Shown here one piece after another: positions 44,927 to 54,805 of a stretch of DNA of 64,000 nt (positions are counted from its first letter, which is position 1; every line of letters begins with the position of its first letter). Both the position numbers and the translations under genes were made by a program. Source of the stretch: Rhizorhapis sp. SPR117 (GTDB lineage Bacteria; Pseudomonadota; Alphaproteobacteria; Sphingomonadales; Sphingomonadaceae); NCBI RefSeq assembly GCF_021742065.1, contig NZ_JAKKIE010000020.1:3283-67282 (forward strand), read 5' to 3'. The notes under the pieces are model-generated. The model saw nothing but the letters and a program-made list of their open reading frames with translations. It did no database searches and had not been told where the DNA came from.

Positions 44927-47221
44927 ATGGCCGGCCGGGCAGCGGCAAAACGCACACCAGAATGGCGGGAAATGCTGAAACGCAGCCTGTTGCGCAGCGG
45001 CGAGCTGATCGGATCGATCCTGCTGTTTTTCGCCACCATATTCCTTGCCTTTGCCTTGTTGAGCTATCAACCGACCGATCCGTCGATGAATACGGTGGCG
45101 GGCGGAGCCATCGCCAATATGATGGGTGCACCGGGTGCATGGATAGCCGATTTCATCCTGTGGCTTTTGGGTGTTCCGGGTGCGCTGCTTCTGCCGCTGA
45201 TGCTTGTGCTGTCGCGGCGCATGTGGGGTGAATATGAAATGGACGGCTGGCGCGGACAGCTTGGCCGCTGTCTTGTCGGCATTTTCCTTATCGGTCTGGC
45301 GCTGTCGCTCTATCAGCCCGAGCCCATGATTGCCCTGCCCGCGGGTTGGGGGGGGGTCATCGGTCTTTTGAGTGCCAAGGCGATATTCATCTTGGCCGGC
45401 AGCGTGCCTGAACCCGGACCATGGTGGCTTTCTGCGGCGATCATGGCATTGGGCATCATAGCGGGCAGTATCCTCTGGTATCGTAGTCTGGCCTTGGAAA
45501 GGCCGCTTTTCCGTCTGGAGTGGCCAAAGCTGCCCCGCTTTAATCTGCCCGGCCGTAACGAAACCACGGGCGATATTCGTGCCGACTCTATTGAGGCGAC
45601 ACCGCGCCCTGCGGTTGCTCCCACCGCAAGGCCGACGATCAACATTCAGTCGCCTCAACCTGCTACGCGTCCCCAAAACCGCGATGTGCGGCAGGAGGAT
45701 CTTTTTGGCAACGTCGTGCTTCCCTCGCCTGATTTGCTTGCACAGGCCCCAGCCAATAGCGGAGTAAAGATCGACAAGGCCAGCTTGGAGCGCAATGCAC
45801 GGTTGCTGGAATCCGTGCTCGATGACTTTCATGTAAAGGGCCATATCACCGAGGTGCGCCCCGGTCCGGTCGTTACCATGTACGAACTGGAACCGGCATC
45901 CGGGATCAAGGCGAGCCGGGTTATCCAATTGGCCGAAGACATCGCCCGCAACATGTCGGCGCTGTCAGCCCGCGTCGCCACCATTCCGGGCCGTACCGTC
46001 ATCGGTATCGAACTGCCCAACGTCAAGCGTGAGGCGGTGGTGCTGCATGAACTGATCTCTGGCGCGGTCTTCGCAGATCAGAATGCCCAGCTTCCCCTGA
46101 TATTGGGCAAGAACATCAATGGCGACCCGGTCATCGCCGACCTTGCGCCCATGCCGCACCTTTTGATCGCGGGGACGACAGGTTCGGGCAAATCGGTTGG
46201 CCTCAACTGCATGATATTGTCGCTGCTCTACCGGTTGACGCCGGACCAGTGCAAAATGATCATGATTGACCCGAAGATGCTGGAGCTCAGCATTTACGAC
46301 GATATTCCGCATCTCCTCGCGCCCGTCGTGACCGAACCTGCCAAAGCGATCCGCGCACTGAAATGGGCGGTCGAACAGATGGAAGATCGCTATCGCATGA
46401 TGGCGTCGGTCGGTGTACGCAACCTGGCCAATTTCAATGAAAAGGTCGGCGCGGCCAAGGCAAAGGGCAAGCCGCTCGGTCGCAGGGTCCAGACCGGCTA
46501 CGATCATGAAACCGGCCAGCCCATCTATGAGGAAGAACAGCTCGATTTTCACCCGCTGGCACAGATCGTGGTGATCATCGACGAACTGGCCGACCTGATG
46601 ATGACGGCGGGCAAGGAGGTCGAATTCCTGATCCAGCGGCTGGCGCAAAAAGCGCGGGCGGCCGGCATTCACCTGATCATGGCGACGCAGCGCCCCTCAG
46701 TCGACGTCATTACCGGCGTCATCAAGGCCAACCTGCCGACCCGAATCAGTTTCCATGTGACGTCCAAGATCGACAGCCGCACCATATTGGGCGAACAGGG
46801 CGCAGAGCAGCTTTTGGGCAAGGGCGACATGCTCTACATGCCCGGCGGCAAACAGATTACGCGCGTCCACGGCCCATTCGTTTCGGATGATGAAGTCCGC
46901 GCGGTCGCCGATCATTGGCGCGCGCAGGGCCAACCCGACTATAACATGTCCGTGACCGAGGAGCCGGAGGATGGCGGCTTCGCGCTTGATGGCGTAGACT
47001 TGTCCGACGACAGCCCGGACGCGCAGAATTACCGCAAGGCATGCCAGCTCGTCTTTGAAAACCAGAAGGCCTCCACAAGTTGGCTGCAACGGCAATTGCG
47101 TATCGGCTACAACAGTGCGGCACGCCTGATCGAGCGGATGGAAAATGAAGGTCTTGTCGGCGCCCCCAATCATGTCGGCCGCCGCGAAGTGCTGATGGAT
47201 GAGAACGGTCAGCCGAAATAG
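44927..47221 (+). CDS. ftsK: DNA translocase FtsK
   Basis: Septal DNA pump that clears chromosome ends into daughter cells and activates dimer resolution. The 764 residues have four N-terminal membrane segments (first: SILLFFATIFLAFALLSY), a Pro-rich linker of about 70 residues, the RecA-like motor with Walker A GTTGSGKSVG near 415-424, IIDELADLMM as Walker B region, and a C-terminal winged-helix gamma domain (SWLQRQLRIGYNSAARLIERMEN) that recognises KOPS sites. The linker is shorter than in E. coli. lolA follows. Confidence 0.95.
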   Translation: MAGRAAAKRTPEWREMLKRSLLRSGELIGSILLFFATIFLAFALLSYQPTDPSMNTVAGGAIANMMGAPGAWIADFILWLLGVPGALLLPLMLVLSRRMWGEYEMDGWRGQLGRCLVGIFLIGLALSLYQPEPMIALPAGWGGVIGLLSAKAIFILAGSVPEPGPWWLSAAIMALGIIAGSILWYRSLALERPLFRLEWPKLPRFNLPGRNETTGDIRADSIEATPRPAVAPTARPTINIQSPQPATRPQNRDVRQEDLFGNVVLPSPDLLAQAPANSGVKIDKASLERNARLLESVLDDFHVKGHITEVRPGPVVTMYELEPASGIKASRVIQLAEDIARNMSALSARVATIPGRTVIGIELPNVKREAVVLHELISGAVFADQNAQLPLILGKNINGDPVIADLAPMPHLLIAGTTGSGKSVGLNCMILSLLYRLTPDQCKMIMIDPKMLELSIYDDIPHLLAPVVTEPAKAIRALKWAVEQMEDRYRMMASVGVRNLANFNEKVGAAKAKGKPLGRRVQTGYDHETGQPIYEEEQLDFHPLAQIVVIIDELADLMMTAGKEVEFLIQRLAQKARAAGIHLIMATQRPSVDVITGVIKANLPTRISFHVTSKIDSRTILGEQGAEQLLGKGDMLYMPGGKQITRVHGPFVSDDEVRAVADHWRAQGQPDYNMSVTEEPEDGGFALDGVDLSDDSPDAQNYRKACQLVFENQKASTSWLQRQLRIGYNSAARLIERMENEGLVGAPNHVGRREVLMDENGQPK

Positions 47222-47325
47222 CAGTCGGGTTCATGACTCATATGAATGGCGGTGAACTGATCAATTCAGTTCGCATTCAATAGTCCCCGGTCATATATCA
47301 GTATCAAACAACCGGAGATTCCGTC

Positions 47326-47958
47326 ATGGTTCGATATACCCTTGCCTTGCTTGCAGCGCCCATTGTGTTGGCTGTCGCTCCAATGCAGATGGCGGCCGCG
47401 CAGCAGGTGTCGGATGATCTGCATCGGGTCAATGCCTATATCCGTGCGGTGAAAAGCATGACCGCTGCCTTTACCCAGACGGACCGCAATGGGCAGGTAT
47501 TGTCGGGCACACTGACATTGAAACAGCCCGGTAAAATTCGTTTTCAATATCAGGACGACGTACCGCTGCTGATTATCGGCGATGGGCATGCGCTGACCAT
47601 GATCGATTATGAAGTCCGCCAGGTGCAGCGTTGGCCGATTGGCAATTCACCACTGGGCGCGCTGCTCGACCCTGACCGGGATTTGTCCAAATATGGGAAG
47701 ATCATCCCGTCCGGGGACCCCGAAATATTGATGGTGGAAGCGCGCGATCCCAAGCGCCCGGAATACGGGATCATCACCATGATCTTCAAACGGAACGCGC
47801 AGGCGCCGGCTGGTCTGGAACTCTATGGCTGGGTCGCGCTCGATTCGCAAAACAACCGCACCAGCATCCGCCTGTCGGGACAGCGTTATGGCGTAGCGGT
47901 GGCGGATTCGGTTTTCAGGTGGCGGGATCCCCGTCCGAAAGGCAGGCCGGGTCGCTAG
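47326..47958 (+). CDS. lolA: Outer-membrane lipoprotein carrier protein
   Basis: Periplasmic chaperone that accepts lipoproteins from LolCDE and delivers them to the outer membrane. The 210 residues have a signal peptide ending AAA-QQ and a LolA/LolB-type half-barrel: YIRAVKSMTAAFTQTDRNGQVLSGTLTLKQPGKIRFQY-like N-terminal strands and hydrophobic core segments. A CGGAGA ribosome site is upstream. It often sits next to ftsK. The C-terminal tail (PRPKGRPGR) is basic. LolB is not visible in this window. Confidence 0.9.
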   Translation: MVRYTLALLAAPIVLAVAPMQMAAAQQVSDDLHRVNAYIRAVKSMTAAFTQTDRNGQVLSGTLTLKQPGKIRFQYQDDVPLLIIGDGHALTMIDYEVRQVQRWPIGNSPLGALLDPDRDLSKYGKIIPSGDPEILMVEARDPKRPEYGIITMIFKRNAQAPAGLELYGWVALDSQNNRTSIRLSGQRYGVAVADSVFRWRDPRPKGRPGR

Positions 47959-48118
47959 ACCGAACAGTTTTTACGACAGATGCGGATCGGAATGATCCTG
48001 TTCATCTGTCGCTCATATCCGCAGCATTAGAAAAAATGGGTGACGGCGGAACGCCGCGGGATTTCCCCCTGTTGCCCGTGTGTATCGTCCGTCGCCGCAC
48101 CGCGTGAAAACGCAATAG

Positions 48119-48155
48119 AGACCCCCGTTCCACGCCCCCGGAGCGGGGGTCTTTC
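48119..48155. terminator. Rho-independent terminator after lolA
   Basis: Strong hairpin: AGACCCCCGTTCC (48119-48131) pairs with GGAGCGGGGGTCT (48140-48152) through one G-T pair, followed by TTTC. It sits between lolA and xthA and ends lolA transcription; the complementary strand could form it as well. Confidence 0.85.
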
Positions 48156-48220
48156 ATGTGCCGCCAGTGGCCGCCGCCACACTCTTGCCCCGGCTTGATT
48201 TCGGTCCTAGGGAAGTCGGC

Positions 48221-49015
48221 ATGTCCCAAACTATCAAGATCGCCTCCTGGAATATCAATAGCGTTCGTGCCAGAATCGATATCGTCCAACGCTTTATTCA
48301 GGAAGAATTGCCAGACATATTATGTCTGCAGGAAACCAAGGTCGTGGACCAGATTTTCCCCGACGGCATGTTTCGTCAGCTGGGCTATAATCACCTGATT
48401 TTGCATGGTCAGCCCATGCACCATGGGGTCGCCATCATCAGCCGCATCCCCATCCGCGAAGATGACCGCTTCGATTGGCAGGATAATGGCGAAGCACGGC
48501 ACGTAGGTGTGCAAATGGAAAACGGAATCAGGCTGGAAAACGTTTATGTGCCTGCGGGCGGCGACATTCCCGACCGCATGGAGAATCCCAAATTTGGTCA
48601 AAAGCTGGATTTCCTGGAACGGATGATCGCCTGGTCCGGTCAGCTTGCCACACCCACCATCCTTGTCGGCGATTTCAACATCGCACCATTGGAATGTGAT
48701 GTGTGGAGCCACAAGCAGCTATTGAACACTGTCAGCCATACACCGCTGGAATGCGAAACGCTGGCCCGCCTGCAGCATGCGCACAGCTGGGTCGATCTGG
48801 GACGTAAATTCGTCCCGGCACCCGAACGGTTATATACCTGGTGGAGTTATCGCGCCCGCGATTGGGCGGAATCCGACAGGGGCCGTCGCCTGGATCATAT
48901 GTGGGCAAGTCCTGCCATCGCCGACGCCGCCATTGCACATCGGGTGGCCGAACCCTGTCGGGGATGGAACAAACCGTCGGATCATGCTCCACTCATCACG
49001 GAATTCCAGTTCTGA
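48221..49015 (+). CDS. xthA: Exodeoxyribonuclease III
   Basis: AP endonuclease/3'-exonuclease of base-excision repair. The 264-residue protein has the EEP-fold motifs IASWNINSVRARI, LQETKV (catalytic Glu), YVPAGGD, GDFNIAPLE-type block and the ending SDHAPLITEF with the catalytic Asp-His. ATG 48221 has AGGGAAG upstream; a longer in-frame start at 48158 overlaps the terminator region and is rejected. Its stop overlaps the ribA ATG (TGATG). Confidence 0.95.
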   Translation: MSQTIKIASWNINSVRARIDIVQRFIQEELPDILCLQETKVVDQIFPDGMFRQLGYNHLILHGQPMHHGVAIISRIPIREDDRFDWQDNGEARHVGVQMENGIRLENVYVPAGGDIPDRMENPKFGQKLDFLERMIAWSGQLATPTILVGDFNIAPLECDVWSHKQLLNTVSHTPLECETLARLQHAHSWVDLGRKFVPAPERLYTWWSYRARDWAESDRGRRLDHMWASPAIADAAIAHRVAEPCRGWNKPSDHAPLITEFQF

Positions 49016-50076
49016 TGAACCCGCGCCTGGCCGCCCGCGCCATCGATGCATTGCACCGGGGTTGGCCAGTCACCGTTTCGGCGGAGGGGAGCGGCTATGC
49101 GCTGCTGGCGATTGAAAGCGCAAGCGACGATGCGCTGGCGCAATTCGATGCGGCGGGCACGGCTGACATTCTGGTTTCCGCCAGTCGCGCAGAAACCCTG
49201 AAACTGACCAATCAACTTGCCGCCGCGAATCCCGACCAAGGGGTGCTGATCGAACGCACATCGTGGTTGGACCTGCCGCTCGCCATGGCGCTGGCGGATC
49301 CGGTGCAGGATCTTGGCTCACCATTGAAGGGGCCGTTCCGCGCCAAATTGCTGGATGCACCCGATGCCGCAGCGGCGGCATTGAAGCTGGCCCGACTGGC
49401 CGGAATATTGCCCGCCTTTTTCCTGCGCGCAGAGGATGTAGCAACCGAAGTGACGGTCGATGCCGTGGATATCGAAGCCTATGACGATGCGGCGCGGCTT
49501 GCCATTGCAACGCGGGCGCGATTACCTGTGGGGGTTAGTGAAAATACCGAAATCATCGCCTTTCGCAGTCCGGAGGAACCGCAGGAGCATGTCGCTCTCA
49601 TCATCGGCAAACGCGATGCCAGCGTGCCGGTTGTCCGCCTGCACAGCGAATGTCTGACCGGCGATGTACTGGGATCGCTGAAATGCGATTGCGGCCCGCA
49701 ACTACATCAGGCGCTGCACCAGATCGCGGAGGCCAAATGGGGCGTGTTGTTGTACCTGCGGCAGGAAGGTCGCGGCATTGGTCTTGTCAACAAGCTGCGT
49801 GCCTATGCATTGCAGGATCAGGGTTTCGATACGGTGGACGCCAATGTGAGGCTGGGTTTCGCCATTGATGCCCGCGATTTCTCGGTCGCGGCGCGGATGC
49901 TGGACCTGTTGCATATCAAGGATGTGCGCCTGCTCACGAACAACCCGAAAAAGGTCGAGGGGCTGGAACAGGCGGGGATCAAGGTTGTCGAACGCTTGCC
50001 GCTTGCCATTACCGCAAACCCGCACAATGCCCATTATCTGACCACTAAGCGGGATCGGACCGGTCATAAGTTATGA
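49015..50076 (+). CDS. ribA: GTP cyclohydrolase II with N-terminal extension
   Basis: First enzyme of riboflavin synthesis. The C-terminal half of the 353 residues is GTP cyclohydrolase II with zinc ligands Cys213, Cys224 and Cys226 (ECLTGDVLGSLKCDCG), YLRQEGRGIGLVNKLRAYALQ, and LTNNPKKVEGL. The first about 170 residues form a separate domain; it lacks the DHBP-synthase signature RPFVVVDDEDREN-type block, so it is not an active RibB domain, and its role is unknown. The ATG shares a base with the xthA stop; the following gene overlaps it by four bases. Confidence 0.93.
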   Translation: MNPRLAARAIDALHRGWPVTVSAEGSGYALLAIESASDDALAQFDAAGTADILVSASRAETLKLTNQLAAANPDQGVLIERTSWLDLPLAMALADPVQDLGSPLKGPFRAKLLDAPDAAAAALKLARLAGILPAFFLRAEDVATEVTVDAVDIEAYDDAARLAIATRARLPVGVSENTEIIAFRSPEEPQEHVALIIGKRDASVPVVRLHSECLTGDVLGSLKCDCGPQLHQALHQIAEAKWGVLLYLRQEGRGIGLVNKLRAYALQDQGFDTVDANVRLGFAIDARDFSVAARMLDLLHIKDVRLLTNNPKKVEGLEQAGIKVVERLPLAITANPHNAHYLTTKRDRTGHKL

Positions 50077-50582
50077 CGCTCATTCGGGTTGACGGCGCGC
50101 AAGGACGATTGAGTTTTGGAGCGATCGACATCCCTTGTGTGATCGGTCGGTCAGGCAGCTGTCCGGCGAACGCCAAGCGGGAGGGCGATGGCTGCACGCC
50201 GCTGGGGCGCTGGCCTGTGCGGGGGGCGTTGTTGCGGCCCGGACGCCTGATACTCGACCAGCGCCTGTCGATTCCATGGCGCTGGACGCGGTCCGAGGAC
50301 GGCTGGTCCGATGGGGCGGGGGACCCGGCCTATAACCGGCCAGTCCGCTTGCCCCGCAACTGGTCCGCCGAACATTTGCAGCGTGACGATGCGGCCTATG
50401 ATGTCATCATCGTCCTGGGCCATAATGATAATCCGCCCATTCCGGGCGCGGGAAGTGCAATTTTCTTTCACATCTGGGTCGATGCCCGTCCTACGGAGGG
50501 CTGTGTTGCCATTGCACCGCAGGAAATGCGACGTATCTTGCCTCTGCTTGGTCCGAAAACAGTGATGGAAATCGTCGGTTAA
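50073..50582 (+). CDS. L,D-transpeptidase (YkuD) family protein
   Basis: A 169-residue protein with the YkuD fold: SGSCPANAKREGDGCTPLGRWP, GHNDNPPIPGAGSAIFFHIW and PTEGCVAI with the catalytic Cys144 and His133. YkuD enzymes make 3-3 peptidoglycan crosslinks or attach proteins to peptidoglycan. No signal peptide or membrane anchor is visible, unusual for a cell-wall enzyme; it may be exported otherwise or act on cytoplasmic precursors. The gene overlaps ribA by four bases (ATGA). Confidence 0.85.
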   Translation: MTLIRVDGAQGRLSFGAIDIPCVIGRSGSCPANAKREGDGCTPLGRWPVRGALLRPGRLILDQRLSIPWRWTRSEDGWSDGAGDPAYNRPVRLPRNWSAEHLQRDDAAYDVIIVLGHNDNPPIPGAGSAIFFHIWVDARPTEGCVAIAPQEMRRILPLLGPKTVMEIVG

Positions 50583-50684
50583 CATCGGCCCCAACCACGC
50601 CCATCGTCCTCGCCCCCTTGCTGCGTTGCGACAAAGTCGCTATGGGCGCGGGCTTGTAAACCTCTCACATGGCAGTTTTTTCGC

Positions 50685-52502
50685 ATGAGCCTTCGTAATG
50701 TGGCCATCATCGCGCACGTCGATCATGGCAAGACCACTCTGGTTGACCAGCTTTTCCGCCAATCCGGCACCTTCCGCGACAATCAGCGCGTCGAAGAGCG
50801 CGCCATGGATTCGAACGACCTGGAGAAAGAGCGGGGCATTACCATTCTGGCAAAGCCCACGTCGATCGATTGGGAAGGCACGCGCATCAATATCGTGGAT
50901 ACGCCGGGTCACGCTGATTTCGGCGGTGAAGTTGAGCGCATCTTGTCGATGGTCGACGGTGTTATCCTGCTGGTTGACAGTAGCGAAGGCGCGATGCCGC
51001 AAACCAAGTTCGTGACCGGCAAGGCGCTCGCTTTGGGCCTGCGCCCAATCGTGGTCGTCAACAAGGTCGATCGCCCCGACGAGCGCATTCAGGAAGTGCT
51101 GGACGAAGTATTCGACCTGTTCGTCAGCCTGGAAGCCACTGACGAACAGCTCGACTTCCCTGTGCTCTATGCATCGGGTCGCAACGGCTATGCCAGCGAG
51201 GATCCGCAGGCGCGTTCAGGCACGCTGACACCGATGTTCCAGAAGATCGTCGATCATGTGCCGCCGCCTGCACTCGACCTCGATGCGCCCTTCACCTTTC
51301 TGGTCACGCTGCTTGACCGCGACAACTTCCTTGGTCGTATCCTGACTGGGCGCGTCACTTCAGGTACGCTCAAGATCAACCAGCCGATTCATGCACTCGA
51401 CATGGATGGCAAGGTGATCGAAACCGGCCGCGCGTCGAAGATATTATCCTTCCGCGGTCTGGACCGCGTGCCGGTTGAAGAAGCACGCGCAGGCGACATT
51501 ATCAGCCTTGCCGGGCTTTCAGTCGCCACCGTCTCCAACACCATTTGTGATACCTCGGTCACGGTGCCGATCCAGGCGCAGCCGATTGATCCGCCAACGC
51601 TGTCGATGCGCTTTGCCGTCAATGATTCACCCATGGCGGGCCGCGAAGGCAGCAAGGTGACGAGCCGCATGATCCGCGACCGTCTGGAACGTGAGGCCGA
51701 ATCCAACGTCGCGATCAAGGTGACCGAGAGCGATGACAAGGATAGTTTCGAAGTCGCCGGTCGAGGCGAACTTCAGCTTGGCGTGCTTATCGAAACGATG
51801 CGCCGCGAAGGCTTCGAGCTGGGGATCAGCCGTCCGCGCGTGCTGTTCGGCACGGATGAAACAGGTGGCCGCACCGAACCCTATGAAACGGTCGTCATTG
51901 ACGTGGACGATGAATTTACAGGAACGGTCGTCGACAAGATGAACCAGCGCAAGGCGGAAATGACTGACATGCGTCCATCCGGTGGTGGCAAGACTCGCAT
52001 CACCTTTTCCGCGCCCTCGCGTGGGTTGATCGGCTATCATGGCGAATTTCTGTCCGACACGCGCGGCACCGGCATCATGAACCGCCTGTTCGAGAAATAT
52101 GGTCCCCACAAGGGCAAGATAGAGGGCCGCAAGAACGGCGTCCTCATCTCCAACGGCGCGGGCGAAGCCAATGCCTATGCGCTTGGCCCGCTCGAAGAGC
52201 GCGGCGTCCTGATGGTCGGCGTGGGCGAAGTGCTGTATGAAGGCATGATCATCGGTGAAAATGCGAAGCCCGACGATCTGGAGGTCAACCCGATGAAGTC
52301 GAAGGCGCTGACCAACTTTCGCGCCAGTGGCAAGGATGATGCCGTCCGCCTGACCCCGCCATGGAAAATGACGCTGGAACAGGCCATCGCCTATATCGAC
52401 GATGATGAATTGGTGGAGGTCACGCCCAAGACGATCCGCCTGCGCAAGCGTTATCTCGACCCGAACGAGCGCAAGAGGGCGAGCCGGGCCAAGGCGGCTT
52501 GA
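50685..52502 (+). CDS. typA: Ribosome-associated GTPase TypA/BipA
   Basis: Translational GTPase of the EF-G family linked to ribosome assembly and stress or cold adaptation. The 605 residues start [19 protein letters not shown] (G1), with [22 protein letters not shown] (G3), NKVDR (G4) and the domains III, V and the TypA C-terminal region ([21 protein letters not shown]). Start ATG 50685 lacks a clear ribosome site. A perfect hairpin follows 6 bases after its stop. Confidence 0.96.
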   Translation: MSLRNVAIIAHVDHGKTTLVDQLFRQSGTFRDNQRVEERAMDSNDLEKERGITILAKPTSIDWEGTRINIVDTPGHADFGGEVERILSMVDGVILLVDSSEGAMPQTKFVTGKALALGLRPIVVVNKVDRPDERIQEVLDEVFDLFVSLEATDEQLDFPVLYASGRNGYASEDPQARSGTLTPMFQKIVDHVPPPALDLDAPFTFLVTLLDRDNFLGRILTGRVTSGTLKINQPIHALDMDGKVIETGRASKILSFRGLDRVPVEEARAGDIISLAGLSVATVSNTICDTSVTVPIQAQPIDPPTLSMRFAVNDSPMAGREGSKVTSRMIRDRLEREAESNVAIKVTESDDKDSFEVAGRGELQLGVLIETMRREGFELGISRPRVLFGTDETGGRTEPYETVVIDVDDEFTGTVVDKMNQRKAEMTDMRPSGGGKTRITFSAPSRGLIGYHGEFLSDTRGTGIMNRLFEKYGPHKGKIEGRKNGVLISNGAGEANAYALGPLEERGVLMVGVGEVLYEGMIIGENAKPDDLEVNPMKSKALTNFRASGKDDAVRLTPPWKMTLEQAIAYIDDDELVEVTPKTIRLRKRYLDPNERKRASRAKAA

Positions 52503-52508
52503 TTTATC

Positions 52509-52539
52509 GCGTCATCCCGGCTTTAGGACGGGATGACGC
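52509..52539 (+). terminator. Hairpin after typA
   Basis: Perfect 11-base stem GCGTCATCCCG (52509-52519) and CGGGATGACGC (52529-52539) around a 9-base loop, followed by TATT. It resembles the TCGTCA...CCCG palindrome family seen at 3148, 17275 and 52830 in this window, so it may be a repeat unit acting as terminator of typA. It lies just before the DUF3297 gene. Confidence 0.7.
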
Positions 52540-52557
52540 TATTAAAGAGATGCTGAC

Positions 52558-52827
52558 ATGACCGACACGCCCCCCGATCATCTTTCCACCAACCCGCGCT
52601 CCCCGCATTTCGACATGGAGGTGCTGCAACGTGGCATTGGCATCCGGTTCAAGGACCGGGTGCGCAATGATGTCGAGGAATATTGCATTTCCGAAGGCTG
52701 GATTCGGGTGGCGGCAGGCAAGACGCGAGATCGTCACGGCCAGCCGCTGACGATAAAGCTTTCCGGCCCGGTTGAAGCCTGGTTCGAGAATGCGGCGGCT
52801 GAGAGTGGACCGGCGAGCGAGGAATAA
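52558..52827 (+). CDS. DUF3297 family protein
   Basis: An 89-residue cytoplasmic protein. The sequence MTDTPPDHLSTNPRSPHFD, GIGIRFKD and VEEYCISEGWIRVAAGKTRDR...GQPLTIKL matches the small DUF3297 family of proteobacteria. Function unknown. Acidic C-terminus (ASEE). It lies between the typA hairpin and a composite palindromic element, and is convergent with the aminopeptidase P gene. Confidence 0.85.
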   Translation: MTDTPPDHLSTNPRSPHFDMEVLQRGIGIRFKDRVRNDVEEYCISEGWIRVAAGKTRDRHGQPLTIKLSGPVEAWFENAAAESGPASEE

Positions 52828-52829
52828 GT

Positions 52830-52920
52830 TCGTCGTTCCTGCGAAGGCGGAACCCATTTCCGAACCCATCAATTTAACGCTTCGGCAGGAGTTGGATCCC
52901 CGCCTTCGCGGGGATGACGA
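52830..52920. repeat. Composite palindromic element between convergent DUF3297 and pepP
   Basis: A 91-bp unit beginning TCGTC (52830-52834) and ending TGACGA (52915-52920), closely built like the element at 17275-17366. The right hairpin ATCCCCGC/GCGGGGAT (52896-52903 and 52908-52915) is perfect; the left one (GTTCCTGC/GCGGAAC) is degenerate. The middle sequence differs from the other copy. It sits between two gene ends, five bases before the pepP stop. Confidence 0.85.
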
Positions 52921-52924
52921 GAGA

Positions 52925-54706
52925 TCATAGCGGCGCGCAGGCCTCCTCCAGCCACGTCCGCGCCGTGCCTTCAAGCTGCGGACCGACGACCTCCAGCACG
53001 CTCGCATGATAACCATTCAGCCAGTCGCGCTCCGCATCCGTCAACATGGCGACATGCACCAAATTCCGGTCCAGCGGTGCAAAGGTGAGGGTTTCGAAAC
53101 CCATCATCTCCTGTTCCGCGCCCGCAATGCCCCGCCTTTCGACCAGCACCAGGTTTTCGATGCGGATGCCATATTCGCCCGTCTTGTAGTATCCTGGTTC
53201 ATTGGACAGGATCATGCCGGGTTGCAGCGGTTCGTCGCCACCGCCAAAGCTGGCGATGCGTTGCGGTCCTTCATGCACCGACAGGAAACTGCCGACGCCA
53301 TGTCCGGTGCCATGGGCATAATCCAGCCCCGCCGCCCAAAGATACTGTCGCGCCAGCACGTCCAGTTGCGATCCGCGTGTTCCAACCGGAAACTGCGCGC
53401 TGGCAAGTGCAATATGCCCCTTGAGGACCAGTGTGAATCGTTCGCGCATTTCATCGCTGGGCGTGCCGATGGCAAGGGTGCGGGTGACATCGGTCGTGCC
53501 GTCACGATACTGTCCACCTGAATCGACCAGATAGAGCGTTCCCGGTTCGATTGGGCGATTGGTCTTGTCCTCAACCCGGTAATGGACGACCGCGCCATTG
53601 GGGCCAGCGCCGCTGATCGTGTCAAAGGACAGGTCGACAAGGCAGCCAGTATCCTCACGAAAGGCGCGCAACCGGTTCGCCGCCGACATTTCGGTCAGTT
53701 CGCCCTTGGGTGCTTCGACCGAAAGCCAATGCAGGAACCGCGAAAGGGCCGCGCCATCGCGGGCTTGCGCGGCCTTGTGCCCGGCTATTTCAACATCGTT
53801 CTTGATCGCTTTGGGAAGAACCGCAGGATCGCGTAGTTCCAGCACGGTCGCACCGCCCTTTTCCAATCGATCGAATATGGCGGCGACGGCGCGTTCGGGA
53901 TCGGCGACAATGCGCTTGCCGGAAAATTCTTCCAGATCGCCGGCAAAGCTTGTCTGGTCGTGCACGCGCACCGCATTGCCCAGATGTTGCAGCACATCGT
54001 CGACCAGTTTTTCCGGTGCAACATACAGGTCCGCCGTCGCATCGGCATGAACGATGGCATAGGCCAGAGCGACGGGCGTGCGCTCCACATCCTGTCCCCG
54101 AATATTCAGCGTCCAGGCGAGCGAATCGAGTGCCGACAGCACCGCCGCATCGGCCTTTTGGGAAACCAGCCAATCGGCAATTTCCTGCCGCTTGTCGGCC
54201 GCGCTGCGTCCTGCGTATCTTTCGGGGTGAACAATCAGCTTGGCGCGGCTGGGTTCGGGCTTGTCGGGCCAGACCGCGTCGACGGGATTGCGCTCCACCG
54301 CCACCAATTCGGCACCCTTGCCGGCCAGCGCATCGGTCGCCTGCTGCACCCATTTTTTCGTGTGCAGCCAGGGATCATATCCGATCCGCGCTCCCCCGAC
54401 CGCATGTTCGCGCAGCCATTGCGCCACGCTGCTTTGTGGAACGCCGACATATTGCCAATGCGTGGCGTCCACTTGTTCGCGCACTTGCAGCGTATAGCGC
54501 CCATCAACGAAGATTGCCGCTTCCTCCGGCAATACCACAGCCGAACCCGCCGATCCCTGAAACCCGGTCAGCCAGGCCAGCCGCTGCGCATAGGCACCGA
54601 CATATTCGCTCATATGTTCATCGGTCAGCGGAACGACGAAGCCATCGAGGCGATCCCGTTTCAATTGCGCCCGCAGCGCCTTCAAACGATCTTCATAGGT
54701 GGACAT
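52925..54706 (-). CDS. pepP: Xaa-Pro aminopeptidase (aminopeptidase P)
   Basis: Removes an N-terminal residue preceding proline. The 593-residue cytoplasmic protein has the N-terminal creatinase-like domain and the pita-bread catalytic domain with a dinuclear metal site: YLVDSGGQYRDGTTDVTRT (two Asp), HGTGHGVG (His), MILSNEPGYY (Glu) and IRIENLVLVE (Glu). It belongs to the larger 590-620-residue eukaryote-like APP group. ATG 54706 (MSTYEDRL) has AAGGAACC upstream. The frame stays open to 55483 but overlaps the oligopeptidase gene on the other strand, so that extension is rejected. Confidence 0.95.
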   Translation of the reverse strand: MSTYEDRLKALRAQLKRDRLDGFVVPLTDEHMSEYVGAYAQRLAWLTGFQGSAGSAVVLPEEAAIFVDGRYTLQVREQVDATHWQYVGVPQSSVAQWLREHAVGGARIGYDPWLHTKKWVQQATDALAGKGAELVAVERNPVDAVWPDKPEPSRAKLIVHPERYAGRSAADKRQEIADWLVSQKADAAVLSALDSLAWTLNIRGQDVERTPVALAYAIVHADATADLYVAPEKLVDDVLQHLGNAVRVHDQTSFAGDLEEFSGKRIVADPERAVAAIFDRLEKGGATVLELRDPAVLPKAIKNDVEIAGHKAAQARDGAALSRFLHWLSVEAPKGELTEMSAANRLRAFREDTGCLVDLSFDTISGAGPNGAVVHYRVEDKTNRPIEPGTLYLVDSGGQYRDGTTDVTRTLAIGTPSDEMRERFTLVLKGHIALASAQFPVGTRGSQLDVLARQYLWAAGLDYAHGTGHGVGSFLSVHEGPQRIASFGGGDEPLQPGMILSNEPGYYKTGEYGIRIENLVLVERRGIAGAEQEMMGFETLTFAPLDRNLVHVAMLTDAERDWLNGYHASVLEVVGPQLEGTARTWLEEACAPL

Positions 54707-54805
54707 CCATGGTTCCTTGACCTTAAGCATTGGCACCCAACATAGGAGCGCGGAGGCAGGCTTGCCAATGTCTCTCTTGTGCCTTTTTCCGTTCAGAAAG
54801 ATCGA

